Shown: piece by piece, positions 1-5,865 of the stretch
How the letters are laid out: every line of letters starts with the position of its first letter
Numbering within the stretch: position 1 is the stretch's first letter
Source of the DNA: Candidatus Heimdallarchaeota archaeon
Lineage (GTDB): Archaea > Asgardarchaeota > Heimdallarchaeia > Heimdallarchaeales > Heimdallarchaeaceae
Length of the DNA stretch: 8,117 bases
Direction: 5' to 3'
Assembly (NCBI GenBank): GCA_016839875.1
Contig: JAEOTK010000253.1
Coordinates: forward strand, 1-8,117
Notes under the pieces: generated by a model
What the model saw: only the letters and a program-made list of their open reading frames with translations
Told to the model about the DNA's origin: nothing
The model's database searches: none
Translations under genes and position numbers: made by a program

Positions 1-419
1 CCAGCAGCTTTTATTTTTTCAGCAGCTCGCTCACTAACTTCTTTGACGGTAATAATCATTGGAACAGATGCAAATCCTTGAGCTAATAACTTATCGTAAC
101 CAAGTTCTGTTAGGTTAATTTCATAAGAAGTACCTTTCTTAACCGCTTGTTCTTTCTTAATTAGCGAAGGTAACATTGCTTCTAGATGAGAAATATTGAT
201 GGCTGTTTTATCCTTCACCACAGTAGGAGGTCGAGTAAAACCACTCTTTCCAAGTGGGGGTCTGTATCCTTTCACAACTTGTATCCAATGATGAGATTTG
301 GCTCCAGCCATTCCGACACCGCCTCTCATACCACTTTTTCTGTGTGTTCTAACAACTCCCCAACCATGGGTTCGAGTTCCACGATATTTTCTTGTTTTCT
401 TTCTTCTTCGTACTGTCAT
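1..419 (-). CDS. rpl15: Large-subunit ribosomal protein uL15 (archaeal L15), 3' end cut by window edge
   Basis: Component of the 50S subunit that binds 23S rRNA and helps late assembly. I translated this frame by hand because it runs off the window: 139 complete codons plus two bases of a glycine codon are present. The basic N-terminus (MTVRRRKKTRKYRG) leads into the family motif TRTHGWG at residues 15-21, then HRKSGMRGGVGMAG at 27-40, the Gly/Arg-rich extension that penetrates the rRNA core. A globular C-terminal part follows, with the conserved core KGTSYEINLTELGYDKLL at about 95-112. Archaeal uL15 is usually about 145-150 residues, so only a short piece is missing. The ATG lies 5 nt after the uL30 stop with only a weak GTGAT-like signal overlapping that stop, so coupled re-initiation is likely. 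In most archaea secY follows, outside this window. Identification is very secure. Confidence 0.96.
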   Translation of the reverse strand, partial: MTVRRRKKTRKYRGTRTHGWGVVRTHRKSGMRGGVGMAGAKSHHWIQVVKGYRPPLGKSGFTRPPTVVKDKTAINISHLEAMLPSLIKKEQAVKKGTSYEINLTELGYDKLLAQGFASVPMIITVKEVSERAAEKIKAA

Positions 420-424
420 TATTA

Positions 425-913
425 TCACGCCATTCGCACAATTAATTCATTAATTGCTTCTCCCCTATATCCTGAATCTCCACCTTCAGCAAAACCTTTC
501 TTCACAGCTTTGAATCCCTTTCTTGCTGGATGCAAACGGAAGAATTTTTTCATATTAGGGACATCACCAATTGAGATTTCACCATTGAGTAAAGCTTTTG
601 AAAAAGCTTTAATTGTGGGATAAGGAGTATTCTCTTTGACATATTGATCTGTCAATTTGGTTCTTCCTTCAAGTTCTCCTCTTTTTCTTATAACATGTTC
701 CAACGTTTCTTGATTGATCTCTCCCCAAGTCAAGAAATTTTTGGATTTATTCAGCATGCCTAAATAGGAAGAAGTACTTGGAATGATTGTCATGTAGTTA
801 TTTTTTCTAACATTCAACATGTCCATTGTTTCACTTACTTTGTAGTGTACATTGATTCTTCCTCTTATACGGATTACAGCCATTAAATGGGATGTTTTTT
901 GTTTTTGACTCAT
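425..913 (-). CDS. rpl30: Large-subunit ribosomal protein uL30 (archaeal L30/eukaryotic L7 type)
   Basis: 50S subunit protein, 162 residues from the chosen start, matching the long archaeal/eukaryotic form rather than the roughly 60-residue bacterial one. The N-terminal ferredoxin-like core starts at MAVIRIRGRINV (11-22) and contains the helix ETMDMLNVRKNN (28-39). It is followed by the typical motifs SYLGMLNKSKNFLTWGEI (49-66) and, at the C-terminus, RLHPARKGFKAVKKGFAEGG (126-145). I start at position 913 because an AGTGA core lies 5 nt upstream; an in-frame ATG at 943 would put the start inside uS5. A start at 883 (MAVIRIRG) would match shorter homologues but has no Shine-Dalgarno site. The 10-residue basic leader MSQKQKTSHL is therefore probably real but is the least certain part. 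The gene follows the uS5 stop by 13 nt and precedes uL15 by 5 nt. Confidence 0.95.
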   Translation of the reverse strand: MSQKQKTSHLMAVIRIRGRINVHYKVSETMDMLNVRKNNYMTIIPSTSSYLGMLNKSKNFLTWGEINQETLEHVIRKRGELEGRTKLTDQYVKENTPYPTIKAFSKALLNGEISIGDVPNMKKFFRLHPARKGFKAVKKGFAEGGDSGYRGEAINELIVRMA

Positions 914-918
914 TTCTT

Positions 919-929
919 TCACTTTCCTA
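919..929 (-). promoter_or_regulatory. Ribosome-binding site of uL30 fused to the uS5 stop codon
   Basis: On the minus strand the uS5 TAG stop (929-927) runs directly into GGAAAGTGA; the AGTGA core (923-919) sits 5 nt before the ATG at 913. This spacing favours that ATG over the upstream in-frame ATG at 943, which overlaps uS5. It suggests that ribosomes finishing uS5 initiate uL30. Confidence 0.6.
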
Positions 930-1565
930 TCCTGTCCAATCATAAGGAGCCATTACGGAATAAGTATTCTTTAGAGCTTCAAAAGTTGCCTTAGCAAAAT
1001 TCGAAGTGGTACGAGTTTCTCCAAAAGTTTTACTCCATACATCTGATATTCCTGCTAGTTCTAACACTGTTTTAGCTATATTTCCTGTCACTAAACCTAA
1101 TCCTCTAGGTGCTGGATATAAAATAACATTTGTTGAACCAACTTTTCCTTCTACTTTGTAGGGAACAGTGTGAGGAGTACCACATGTACATTCCCAAGAA
1201 CCACATCCTCTTCGAACGGGTCTGATGTTAAGTTTTGCATTTACCATTGCTTTTTTGATTGCAGGCCCAATTTCTTTTAGTTTGGCTTCACCTACTCCAA
1301 CATATCCGTTTTTATTACCAACAACAACAGTTGCTCGGAACTTTCTTTTTCGACCAGCATCTGTTTGTCTTTGTACAAGACTGATATCTACTACATCGTC
1401 TTCAAGAGTATCCCCAAAAAGTAAATCGATAATCTCAGGTTCAACTAAGGGTAATCCTTGTTGAAATAGTTCATCAATTGTAGTAATTCTACCTTCTTTT
1501 ACTAATCGCCCTACTTGAGTTCGGGGTTCCCATTCGTCAAGATCCAAATACATATTTCTACTCAT
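927..1565 (-). CDS. rps5: Small-subunit ribosomal protein uS5 (archaeal S5)
   Basis: 30S protein near the decoding site and mRNA entry, involved in translational accuracy. It has 212 residues, typical of the archaeal family. An N-terminal segment of about 60 residues ([12 protein letters not shown] at 11-22) precedes the double-stranded-RNA-binding-like S5 domain, [19 protein letters not shown] at about 74-92. Next is the archaeal/eukaryotic signature [18 protein letters not shown] at 118-135, and then the C-terminal S5 fold with [12 protein letters not shown] (150-161) and the helix [17 protein letters not shown] (182-198). The start at 1565 has GAGGTA 7 nt upstream, just after the uL18 stop; the next Met at residue 5 is less well placed. 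It sits 13 nt downstream of uL18 and 13 nt upstream of uL30. Nothing looks damaged. Confidence 0.97.
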   Translation of the reverse strand: MSRNMYLDLDEWEPRTQVGRLVKEGRITTIDELFQQGLPLVEPEIIDLLFGDTLEDDVVDISLVQRQTDAGRKRKFRATVVVGNKNGYVGVGEAKLKEIGPAIKKAMVNAKLNIRPVRRGCGSWECTCGTPHTVPYKVEGKVGSTNVILYPAPRGLGLVTGNIAKTVLELAGISDVWSKTFGETRTTSNFAKATFEALKNTYSVMAPYDWTG

Positions 1566-1578
1566 TTTCTTTACCTCA

Positions 1579-2220
1579 TTACATTGAATCTATTTTTGCT
1601 TTAATCTCATCAAATAACTTTGGGAGATCTTCTGGTTTCTTACTTACTGCAAGGTACTTTGAAAAATGCTTATCGTATTTTTCTTTATCCTCTTTTGCAA
1701 GTATCTTCGCATAAGATTTAATATGTTCTCCCCTAATTCGATCATCTGAAGGCAACATTCTTTCATTGCAAGGAACTTCAATTCCAGCATCTACTACACC
1801 TTTTAAAGTTGCGAATATTTTTGTACCTGCGTGTGCTGAATGAGTTCCTATATCTAAAATTGCTTCTGTAATTTTTTCCTTTGCTGCTTTCTTCCCAGCT
1901 AAATAACCTGTTAAATATGCTGCTGGAAGGTTTGAAGTCGCAATATCCCAACCAAGTTTCTTCAGATCATTTGATTGTATCTGAATAAATGTTTTATCTC
2001 CACCTATTTTTGATTCCACGAATTGGACTAAAATTTGCTTATTAGTTGGACGCGCTATGAATCTGATTTTTCCAGATTTCAATAACCTTTTACGTTGATG
2101 ATAATCAGTTTTCATCTCTCTACGTCTTCTAAAAGGTACCCTATACAAAGGACCATGTTTACGGATTTTTTGTTGCAATTTTCTCTTCTTTCTTATACCT
2201 TTTCCTCTTCTTCTTGACAT
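1579..2220 (-). CDS. rpl18: Large-subunit ribosomal protein uL18 (archaeal L18/eukaryotic L5 type) with N-terminal basic extension
   Basis: Binds 5S rRNA and, with uL5, anchors it in the central protuberance of the 50S subunit. It has 213 residues. The core begins with the hallmark [20 protein letters not shown] at 26-45, followed by [11 protein letters not shown] (60-70), the glycine-rich helix [11 protein letters not shown] (102-112), [19 protein letters not shown] (123-141) and the [19 protein letters not shown] loop (149-167). The C-terminal 45 residues are charged and helical. Most archaeal homologues start only a few residues before the [10 protein letters not shown] motif; here about 22 strongly basic residues precede it. 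The start at 2220 is supported by a GGGTGAT site 4-5 nt upstream, and no internal Met before residue 36 exists, so the extension appears genuine. It follows eL19 by 12 nt. Confidence 0.96.
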   Translation of the reverse strand: MSRRRGKGIRKKRKLQQKIRKHGPLYRVPFRRRREMKTDYHQRKRLLKSGKIRFIARPTNKQILVQFVESKIGGDKTFIQIQSNDLKKLGWDIATSNLPAAYLTGYLAGKKAAKEKITEAILDIGTHSAHAGTKIFATLKGVVDAGIEVPCNERMLPSDDRIRGEHIKSYAKILAKEDKEKYDKHFSKYLAVSKKPEDLPKLFDEIKAKIDSM

Positions 2221-2232
2221 TTTATCACCCTA

Positions 2233-2697
2233 TTATAACTCAGGAAGCCTCTTCTTAGCTAATCCATGCTCAACAATGTATGTTCTCAAATATCTTACAG
2301 ACCTGAAGAGACCACCTTTGGCTTGAAGGTATAATTTTCGATAATCTTTAGTTTCTATATATCCCTCATCTCTCAATTGTTGTAAGAATTTTCTTTGAGC
2401 TCGGATCTTATTCACCCACCTTGTTTTACTTGGAAGGCGCGAATATTTAGGTCCTTTTCTGCTTCCTGGTCCTTTCCTTTGTCCTCGCTTTTTCTGCTTT
2501 GCAACAGCTCTAGCTCGTCCTCTACTGACACCTTGGATTTTTCTTTTCTTTATATCGCCATCATCAATGTGACGACGAATATCTTCTCGTGTAATAGCTA
2601 ACGATAAATCATTAATACTATCAGGGTCAATTTTTACTCTATTGACACCTACTTTCAATATTTTTGCAGCTATTCTTCTTTGTGTTTTTACGTCCAT
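2233..2697 (-). CDS. rpl19e: Large-subunit ribosomal protein eL19
   Basis: Archaeal/eukaryotic-specific 50S protein, 154 residues, close to the family norm of about 150. The N-terminal helical domain (MDVKTQRRIAAKILKVGVNR at 1-20, then DPDSINDLSLAITREDIRRH at 25-44) is followed by the highly basic rRNA-binding linker GVSRGRARAVAKQKKRGQRK at 57-76 and GPGSRKGPKYSRLPSKTRWV at 77-96. The C-terminal long helices include KIRAQRKFLQQLRDEGYI (98-114) and LRTYIVEHGLAKKRLPEL (137-154). The frame opens at a TTG at 2703, but the ATG at 2697 has GAGGT six nt upstream and gives the usual MDVKTQ N-terminus. It is 42 nt downstream of eL32, the widest spacing inside this unit, and 12 nt upstream of uL18. Confidence 0.97.
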   Translation of the reverse strand: MDVKTQRRIAAKILKVGVNRVKIDPDSINDLSLAITREDIRRHIDDGDIKKRKIQGVSRGRARAVAKQKKRGQRKGPGSRKGPKYSRLPSKTRWVNKIRAQRKFLQQLRDEGYIETKDYRKLYLQAKGGLFRSVRYLRTYIVEHGLAKKRLPEL

Positions 2698-2739
2698 AAA
2701 CAAACCTCAATCTGTTTGTTGCTTGGAAGAATTTACTTC

Positions 2740-3258
2740 TTATTCGTCTAATTCTTCTGATTCTAAATCTTCATCGAACTCGAACTCATCGAGCTCATCA
2801 TCTATATCTTCATCAAGTAGCTCATATTCTTCCTCAAGCATCGCTTCTTCCAACATATCGCCGACTTCTTCGATTCGAGCAGGTGGATTAAGGATTTTTA
2901 GACCGAGATCTGAAGCATTATCAAGAATTTGCTGTCTCTTCTTTCCCCCAACGGTATGTTTTATCATAACCGCTTCCGTATCTTTATCGATATCTTCAAG
3001 ATCATAAATATTAGCAACATGAACTACTTGATACCCCGAAGGGTGCAAACCTCTGACAGCTTTAGGACCACGATAACCTATATTGACCATTGCAGGGAAA
3101 CCTTTGTGCTTTTCCTTCATTTTGTTATCTATGCCTTTAGGCTTTCTCCAACTTTTTTTTACTCTCTTATATCGCCAGCTTTCTTGTCTGACGAATTTAG
3201 GTCTTCTAGCGCTAACTTTTTTGCGCTTTTCTAGTAGTTTCTTATTTTCTGCTGTCAT
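2740..3258 (-). CDS. rpl32e: Large-subunit ribosomal protein eL32 with long acidic C-terminal tail
   Basis: Archaeal/eukaryotic-specific 50S protein and first gene of the third transcription unit. It has 172 residues; the conserved core is residues 1-128, with RRPKFVRQESWRYKRVKKSW at 18-37, KPKGIDNKMKEKHKGFP at 39-55, NIGYRGPKAVRGLHPSGY at 59-76 and a short KHTVGGKKRQQILDNASDLG near 100-119. The core alone matches the usual family length of about 125-135. Residues 130-172 form an added tail in which 26 of 43 residues are Asp or Glu and none is Lys or Arg, with DELDEFEFDEDL near its end. The ATG at 3258 was preferred to an in-frame GTG at 3264 because an AGTGAG stretch lies 5 nt upstream of it; the Shine-Dalgarno match is weak. 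No frame break is visible, so the tail is not a read-through artefact. Confidence 0.95.
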   Translation of the reverse strand: MTAENKKLLEKRKKVSARRPKFVRQESWRYKRVKKSWRKPKGIDNKMKEKHKGFPAMVNIGYRGPKAVRGLHPSGYQVVHVANIYDLEDIDKDTEAVMIKHTVGGKKRQQILDNASDLGLKILNPPARIEEVGDMLEEAMLEEEYELLDEDIDDELDEFEFDEDLESEELDE

Positions 3259-3266
3259 TGGCACTC

Positions 3267-3306
3267 ACTATAGAATGTTACCTTACGTATTATAGTATGC
3301 TACCTT
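3267..3306 (-). repeat. Imperfect 18-nt direct repeat in the eL32 leader
   Basis: Two 18-nt copies lie at 3289-3306 and 3267-3284, separated by 4 nt (22-nt period). On the minus strand they read AAGGTAGCATACTATAAT and AAGGTAACATTCTATAGT, matching at 15 of 18 positions. They lie between the predicted promoter and the eL32 start and form no obvious hairpin with each other. They could be a tandem operator or mRNA site, or chance in AT-rich DNA; function is unknown. Confidence 0.5.
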
Positions 3307-3316
3307 TTTGCTGGAG

Positions 3317-3340
3317 TTTTTAATACTTTTTATTGTTAAG
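3317..3340 (-). promoter_or_regulatory. Putative promoter of the eL32-uL15 unit (BRE/TATA-like 24-bp element)
   Basis: On the minus strand the core is AAAAGTATTAAAAA, which resembles an archaeal purine-rich BRE followed by a TATA box (TATTAAAA, 3325-3318). The 24-bp element recurs at 7386-7409 with one mismatch, also just after a terminator-like tract and before a unit-leading gene. If the box works at the usual distance of about 25 nt, transcription would start near 3296-3300, giving a leader of about 40 nt. Promoter identity is inferred from position, sequence and recurrence. Confidence 0.65.
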
Positions 3341-3417
3341 AAGTTTGAAAATACGCATTTTAAGAAAAATGTTCAAAAATTAAAAGAAAAATAGAAGGAA
3401 AATAGAGAAATCTATTT
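3341..3417 (-). terminator. U-rich termination zone after uL6
   Basis: Transcribed on the minus strand, the DNA after the uL6 stop contains successive T-runs (CTATTTTCC, CTATTTTTCTTTT, AATTTTTGAACATTTTTC), the kind of oligo-U sequence that terminates archaeal RNA polymerase. A 6-bp inverted repeat (AAATAG/CTATTT, loop 6 nt, 3400-3417) overlaps the stop codon. Archaeal terminators need no hairpin, so the T-runs are the main evidence. Partial read-through into eL32 is possible. Confidence 0.6.
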
Positions 3418-3960
3418 ATCCCACTGCCAAACGCCGTCCATAAAGGTTTCGGGATCCTTCTTTCGCTTACCTCTCAACCTACAGGCTTCTTGCATGTTTG
3501 CAGTTGTTTGTCCAACGGCTTCTTTATCAATTCCTTCGATAATCACATCATCTTTATCTATTGACACTTTGGTATCCGAACCAACAATTGGAACTATTAT
3601 GTGTTTACGTCCACCATAAAGATTTTTGATTGTAATTATCCTTTTCTTATTGTCTGGTTCAACAGTTATTGGAAAGTGGCTAAAGATGATTTTAGATTTG
3701 TAAGTATAACCTTCAGTTACACCAGTAATCATATTATTTATGTATCCTACAACTGCCAATGTTTTTCCCTTTTTTTTCTTAGTGATATAGAAAGCTTTGA
3801 CGTTGATTTTGTTTTTCAATTTCTTTAATTCAACATCAGCGTTTTCAAAATCTTTGGTAAGTGATCCCTTGGAACCTTCTACTGTTACAGTGGATCCTTT
3901 TATTGTTACTTTTAGATCTTCAGGTAATTCAATATCCTTTTCGATGTACAATTGTTTCAT
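3412..3960 (-). CDS. rpl6: Large-subunit ribosomal protein uL6
   Basis: 50S protein located near the factor-binding (sarcin-ricin) region. It has 182 residues, normal for archaeal uL6, built from two repeated alpha/beta domains. Domain 1 contains VTIKGSTVTVEGSKGSLTKD (18-37) and ends around VVGYINNMITGVTEGY (70-85). Domain 2 contains FPITVEPDNKKRIITIKNLY (96-115), GGRKHIIVP (116-124) and the C-terminal VIIEGIDKEAVGQTTANMQE (139-158), followed by the signature RLRGKRKKDPETFMDGV (161-177). The frame is open up to a GTG at 3969, but the ATG at 3960 has AGGTGA five nt upstream and gives a normal N-terminus. It is the last gene of the second unit, 9 nt after uS8, and is followed by a U-rich zone. 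Confidence 0.97.
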   Translation of the reverse strand: MKQLYIEKDIELPEDLKVTIKGSTVTVEGSKGSLTKDFENADVELKKLKNKINVKAFYITKKKKGKTLAVVGYINNMITGVTEGYTYKSKIIFSHFPITVEPDNKKRIITIKNLYGGRKHIIVPIVGSDTKVSIDKDDVIIEGIDKEAVGQTTANMQEACRLRGKRKKDPETFMDGVWQWDK

Positions 3961-3965
3961 ATTTA

Positions 3966-3972
3966 TCACCTA
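3966..3972 (-). promoter_or_regulatory. Ribosome-binding site of uL6 overlapping the uS8 stop codon
   Basis: The uS8 TAG stop (3972-3970) supplies the first two bases of AGGTGA (3971-3966), which lies 5 nt before the uL6 ATG. This decides the uL6 start at 3960 and makes uL6 initiation physically dependent on a site occupied by terminating uS8 ribosomes. Confidence 0.75.
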
Positions 3973-4359
3973 ATAGATATATGCTAGTAATCGACCACCA
4001 ACACCTTTCTCTTTAGCATCGTCGTGGCTCATTACACCCTCAGGAGTTGTAACTATCAATATTCCAAAACCTCTAGCAGGTAGATATTTTCTTTCTTCAT
4101 CTTCATATTTATCCTTCTTGACAGGAAATCGTGGTTTGATAACACCACATTTGTTTATTCTTCCTAACAATTGGATTTCAAACATACCACCTCTATGGTT
4201 TTCGATGTATTCCAATTCTCCTAGGTATCCCCCGCGTTGAGCTGTTCTTAGAACATTCGCAATAGTTTTACTTGCGGGTTTTACAGTGACGGTTTTCTTA
4301 CCAGTTTTTTCTGCGTTCAATATTGATATTAGTGCGTCAGCTAATGTATCCATCTGCAT
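3970..4359 (-). CDS. rps8: Small-subunit ribosomal protein uS8
   Basis: Primary 16S rRNA-binding protein of the central domain of the 30S subunit. It has 129 residues, equal to the typical archaeal length of about 130. The N-terminal domain begins [20 protein letters not shown] (1-20), followed by [20 protein letters not shown] (26-45); the middle has [20 protein letters not shown] (61-80); the C-terminal rRNA-binding signature is [20 protein letters not shown] (97-116), ending [11 protein letters not shown]. The frame extends 22 codons further upstream, but that part overlaps uS14 and is unlike the family. GAGGAGG at 4375-4369 lies 9 nt before the ATG at 4359, which I take as the start; an ATG two codons later is the alternative. 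uS14 ends 5 nt upstream and uL6 starts 9 nt downstream. Confidence 0.97.
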   Translation of the reverse strand: MQMDTLADALISILNAEKTGKKTVTVKPASKTIANVLRTAQRGGYLGELEYIENHRGGMFEIQLLGRINKCGVIKPRFPVKKDKYEDEERKYLPARGFGILIVTTPEGVMSHDDAKEKGVGGRLLAYIY

Positions 4360-4364
4360 TTTCT

Positions 4365-4532
4365 TTATCCTCCTCGAGTTCCGGTTTTCTTGAAACCGAT
4401 TTTTGTATAGACTTCTCTTATACAACGTCTGCAGATGTTTAGACCACCGCGTCTAATAATAGCTTTATGTGTTCCGCATCGTTTGCATGTTCGTGAGCCT
4501 TTTCCATATTTTATTACTCTTCTTTCCTGCAT
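4365..4532 (-). CDS. rps14: Small-subunit ribosomal protein uS14, zinc-binding form
   Basis: Small 30S head protein of 55 residues, found by hand translation between uL5 and uS8. The zinc site is complete: CKRC at 16-19 and CRRC at 34-37, the C-x2-C...C-x2-C ribbon of archaeal and eukaryotic uS14. The sequence around it ([20 protein letters not shown] at 9-28, then [20 protein letters not shown] at 30-49) is typical of the family, including the G-F-K-K tail. The ATG at 4532 has AGGTGA 5 nt upstream, overlapping the uL5 stop. Its last two sense codons (GGA GGA) form the Shine-Dalgarno site of uS8. Length and motif are normal for the family. Confidence 0.96.
   Translation of the reverse strand: MQERRVIKYGKGSRTCKRCGTHKAIIRRGGLNICRRCIREVYTKIGFKKTGTRGG
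4367..4376 (-). promoter_or_regulatory. uS8 ribosome-binding site encoded by the end of uS14
   Basis: CGAGGAGGAT, read on the minus strand, contains a strong Shine-Dalgarno core GAGGAGG (4375-4369), 9 nt before the uS8 ATG at 4359. It is formed by the last Arg-Gly-Gly codons of uS14, so coding and initiation signals overlap. It is the evidence against the longer uS8 frame that begins at 4425. Confidence 0.75.
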
Positions 4533-4537
4533 ATCCG

Positions 4538-4544
4538 TCACCTA
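4538..4544 (-). promoter_or_regulatory. Ribosome-binding site of uS14 overlapping the uL5 stop codon
   Basis: The uL5 TAG stop (4544-4542) continues as AGGTGA (4543-4538), which is followed by 5 nt and the uS14 ATG at 4532. It has the same stop/Shine-Dalgarno fusion as uS8-uL6 and decides the uS14 start. Confidence 0.75.
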
Positions 4545-5108
4545 TACTATTGTTACTCCGAATTCTGTTCTGACATACTCCATAGCTTCTTCTGGTGTTA
4601 GCAGATGTTTCTTTGGAATTCGAGTTCGTTTATATTGTCTGTATTTTAGTCTATATCCTGGTCTTTCTAGTTTTACAACTACGTTGAATCCGATGGTACC
4701 TAACATTGGATCAAAGGGTGCATTTTCAATGTCTACATGTTCGTCAATACCAAAAGCAAAGTTCCCTTGCATATCAAAAGAACTTGCCCTTATAGTATGG
4801 TCATGTGCATAGAGTAGACGTTTGAGAGTTGTTTTAGCCTCATCACCTCTTAAAGTAACCATCGCAGCAATTGGTTCTCCTTTTCTTATTGCAAAACCCC
4901 TTACTGACTGTTTGGCAGGTCTTTCAACAGGTACACAATTTGTAATTTGTTTTAGAATTTCTTTAGTTCTTTCAAATCTTGGTCCTGATTCACCAGTACA
5001 GGAATTAATTATAAGAGATGCCAATTTTGGTTTTCTCATTGGATTTTTCTCCCATTCTTCAGCGAATTGAGGAGCTATAGGTTGTTCTTCAATTACTTCA
5101 TCACTCAT
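4542..5108 (-). CDS. rpl5: Large-subunit ribosomal protein uL5 (archaeal L5/eukaryotic L11 type)
   Basis: 50S central-protuberance protein that contacts 5S rRNA and the P-site tRNA. It has 188 residues. A short acidic lead (SDEVIEEQPI) precedes the core: NPMRKPKLASLIINSCTGES at 22-41, RFERTKEILKQITN (44-57), PAKQSVRGFAIRKGEPIAAM (64-83), LRGDEAKTTLKRLLYA (86-101), FGIDEHVDIENAPFDPMLG (119-137) and GFNVVVKLERPGYRLKYRQY (140-159), with a C-terminal TPEEAMEYVRTEFGV. These are the archaeal/eukaryotic type motifs. The start codon overlaps the end of eS4 by 8 nt (ATGAGTGA), with AGGTGA supplied by eS4 codons a few bases upstream, so translation is coupled. uS14 follows after 9 nt. Confidence 0.97.
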   Translation of the reverse strand: MSDEVIEEQPIAPQFAEEWEKNPMRKPKLASLIINSCTGESGPRFERTKEILKQITNCVPVERPAKQSVRGFAIRKGEPIAAMVTLRGDEAKTTLKRLLYAHDHTIRASSFDMQGNFAFGIDEHVDIENAPFDPMLGTIGFNVVVKLERPGYRLKYRQYKRTRIPKKHLLTPEEAMEYVRTEFGVTIV

Positions 5109-5865
5109 TGCTTTTCACCTTCTTTTGACCTGCAATAGTAACACCTGGAGATTCATTTCCTAAAACAAAGATATATCTGTAAAGTGTAACTAGTTCTTCA
5201 CCTTCTGGTGTTTTGAGAGTTACAGTCTTAGATTGACTTGTTCCGTGAGTACTTATCTCTTCAATAATCCCATGCTTACCCATCCATCTCCCACTTGTTA
5301 CAATACCATAGTTCCCGATTTTGAGTTCATATTTTTCTAAAATCTCTTGTTCAGGAATTGAGATTTTTATTGTGTCGTGAGTAGAATAACGAGTAGAAGC
5401 TGCTACATCAGGATTTAAAAGAATATTTCTTCCATCATGTAGATTTAATTGTGTCAAACCATTTTTAATAGTAGTTTTATTCTTGATTTGACATAATTTC
5501 ACATTGGTCTCATTTTCCTTGATAGGAATTGCTCTAAGACCTTTTTTGATTTGATATATCATTCTGTAATGATCCTTAGTTTTTGGAAAAGAAATTACAT
5601 CCATAAATCCAAGGGGATATTTCCTACTAGTTCTTACTCTTCCATCTACAACAACATTACGCTCATAAAGAATTCTTTTAACTTCACTCATGTTTCTTGC
5701 AAAGCTGAACATATCTCGAAGCAGAATAGCTACTGGGATACAATCATGTGCTGCATGAGGACCAGGATTAGGTTTCACTGTGTAAGTGAAAGCTTTCTTA
5801 TGAATTGGTATGTGCTTTGAAACCACAAATCTCTTCAGATGTCTTTTTCCTCCACCTTTTGTCAT
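5101..5865 (-). CDS. rps4e: Small-subunit ribosomal protein eS4
   Basis: Archaeal/eukaryotic-specific 30S protein with no bacterial counterpart. It has 254 residues, slightly longer than the usual roughly 240. The N-terminal segment GGGKRHLKRFVVSKHIPIHK (4-23) is followed by KPNPGPHAAHDCIPV (31-45), an S4-type RNA-binding domain with MSEVKRILYERNVVVDGRVR (59-78), a central beta domain with MDVISFPKTKDHYRMIYQIK (88-107), and a KOW-like C-terminal part, KIGNYGIVTSGRWMGKHGII (182-201). It closes with YRYIFVLGNESPGVTI (229-244). The ATG overlaps the uL24 stop as ATGA and has GGAGGA upstream, encoded by the end of uL24. The gene overlaps uL5 by 8 nt. Identification is secure. Confidence 0.97.
   Translation of the reverse strand: MTKGGGKRHLKRFVVSKHIPIHKKAFTYTVKPNPGPHAAHDCIPVAILLRDMFSFARNMSEVKRILYERNVVVDGRVRTSRKYPLGFMDVISFPKTKDHYRMIYQIKKGLRAIPIKENETNVKLCQIKNKTTIKNGLTQLNLHDGRNILLNPDVAASTRYSTHDTIKISIPEQEILEKYELKIGNYGIVTSGRWMGKHGIIEEISTHGTSQSKTVTLKTPEGEELVTLYRYIFVLGNESPGVTIAGQKKVKSNE

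Noticed and set aside
186..623. Plus-strand open frame of 145 codons opposite uL15/uL30
   Set aside because: Lies entirely over two well-conserved minus-strand genes and shows no recognisable motif; the same applies to the other plus-strand frames.
914..943. uL30 start at 943, overlapping uS5
   Set aside because: The 913 start has an AGTGA core at 5 nt, and the extra residues [10 protein letters not shown] just overwrite the uS5 3' end.
2642..3007. Plus-strand open frame of 121 codons, very rich in serine
   Set aside because: It is the antisense of the acidic eL32 tail: Glu/Asp codons read backwards give Ser-rich codons. It has no ribosome-binding site and no family resemblance.
3289..3297. 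TATAAT-like sequence upstream of eL32 as a bacterial -10 box
   Set aside because: The locus is archaeal, no -35 element is at the right distance, and the sequence is part of the direct repeat. An archaeal TATA role giving a near-leaderless mRNA cannot be excluded but has a poor BRE.
4382..4398. Hairpin CGGTTT/AAACCG just before the uS8 ribosome-binding site
   Set aside because: Considered as an uS8 feedback site, but the bases encode the conserved uS14 Gly-Phe-Lys-Lys tail and a 6-bp stem is not enough evidence without comparison to relatives.
4404..4424. Inverted repeat TGTATA/TATACA inside uS14
   Set aside because: Fully explained by coding sequence for conserved residues next to the second zinc-binding pair; the 9-nt loop and short AT-rich arms are expected by chance.
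4360..4425. Longer N-terminus of uS8
   Set aside because: The extra 22 codons overlap uS14 in another frame, do not resemble the family and lie upstream of the GAGGAGG site.
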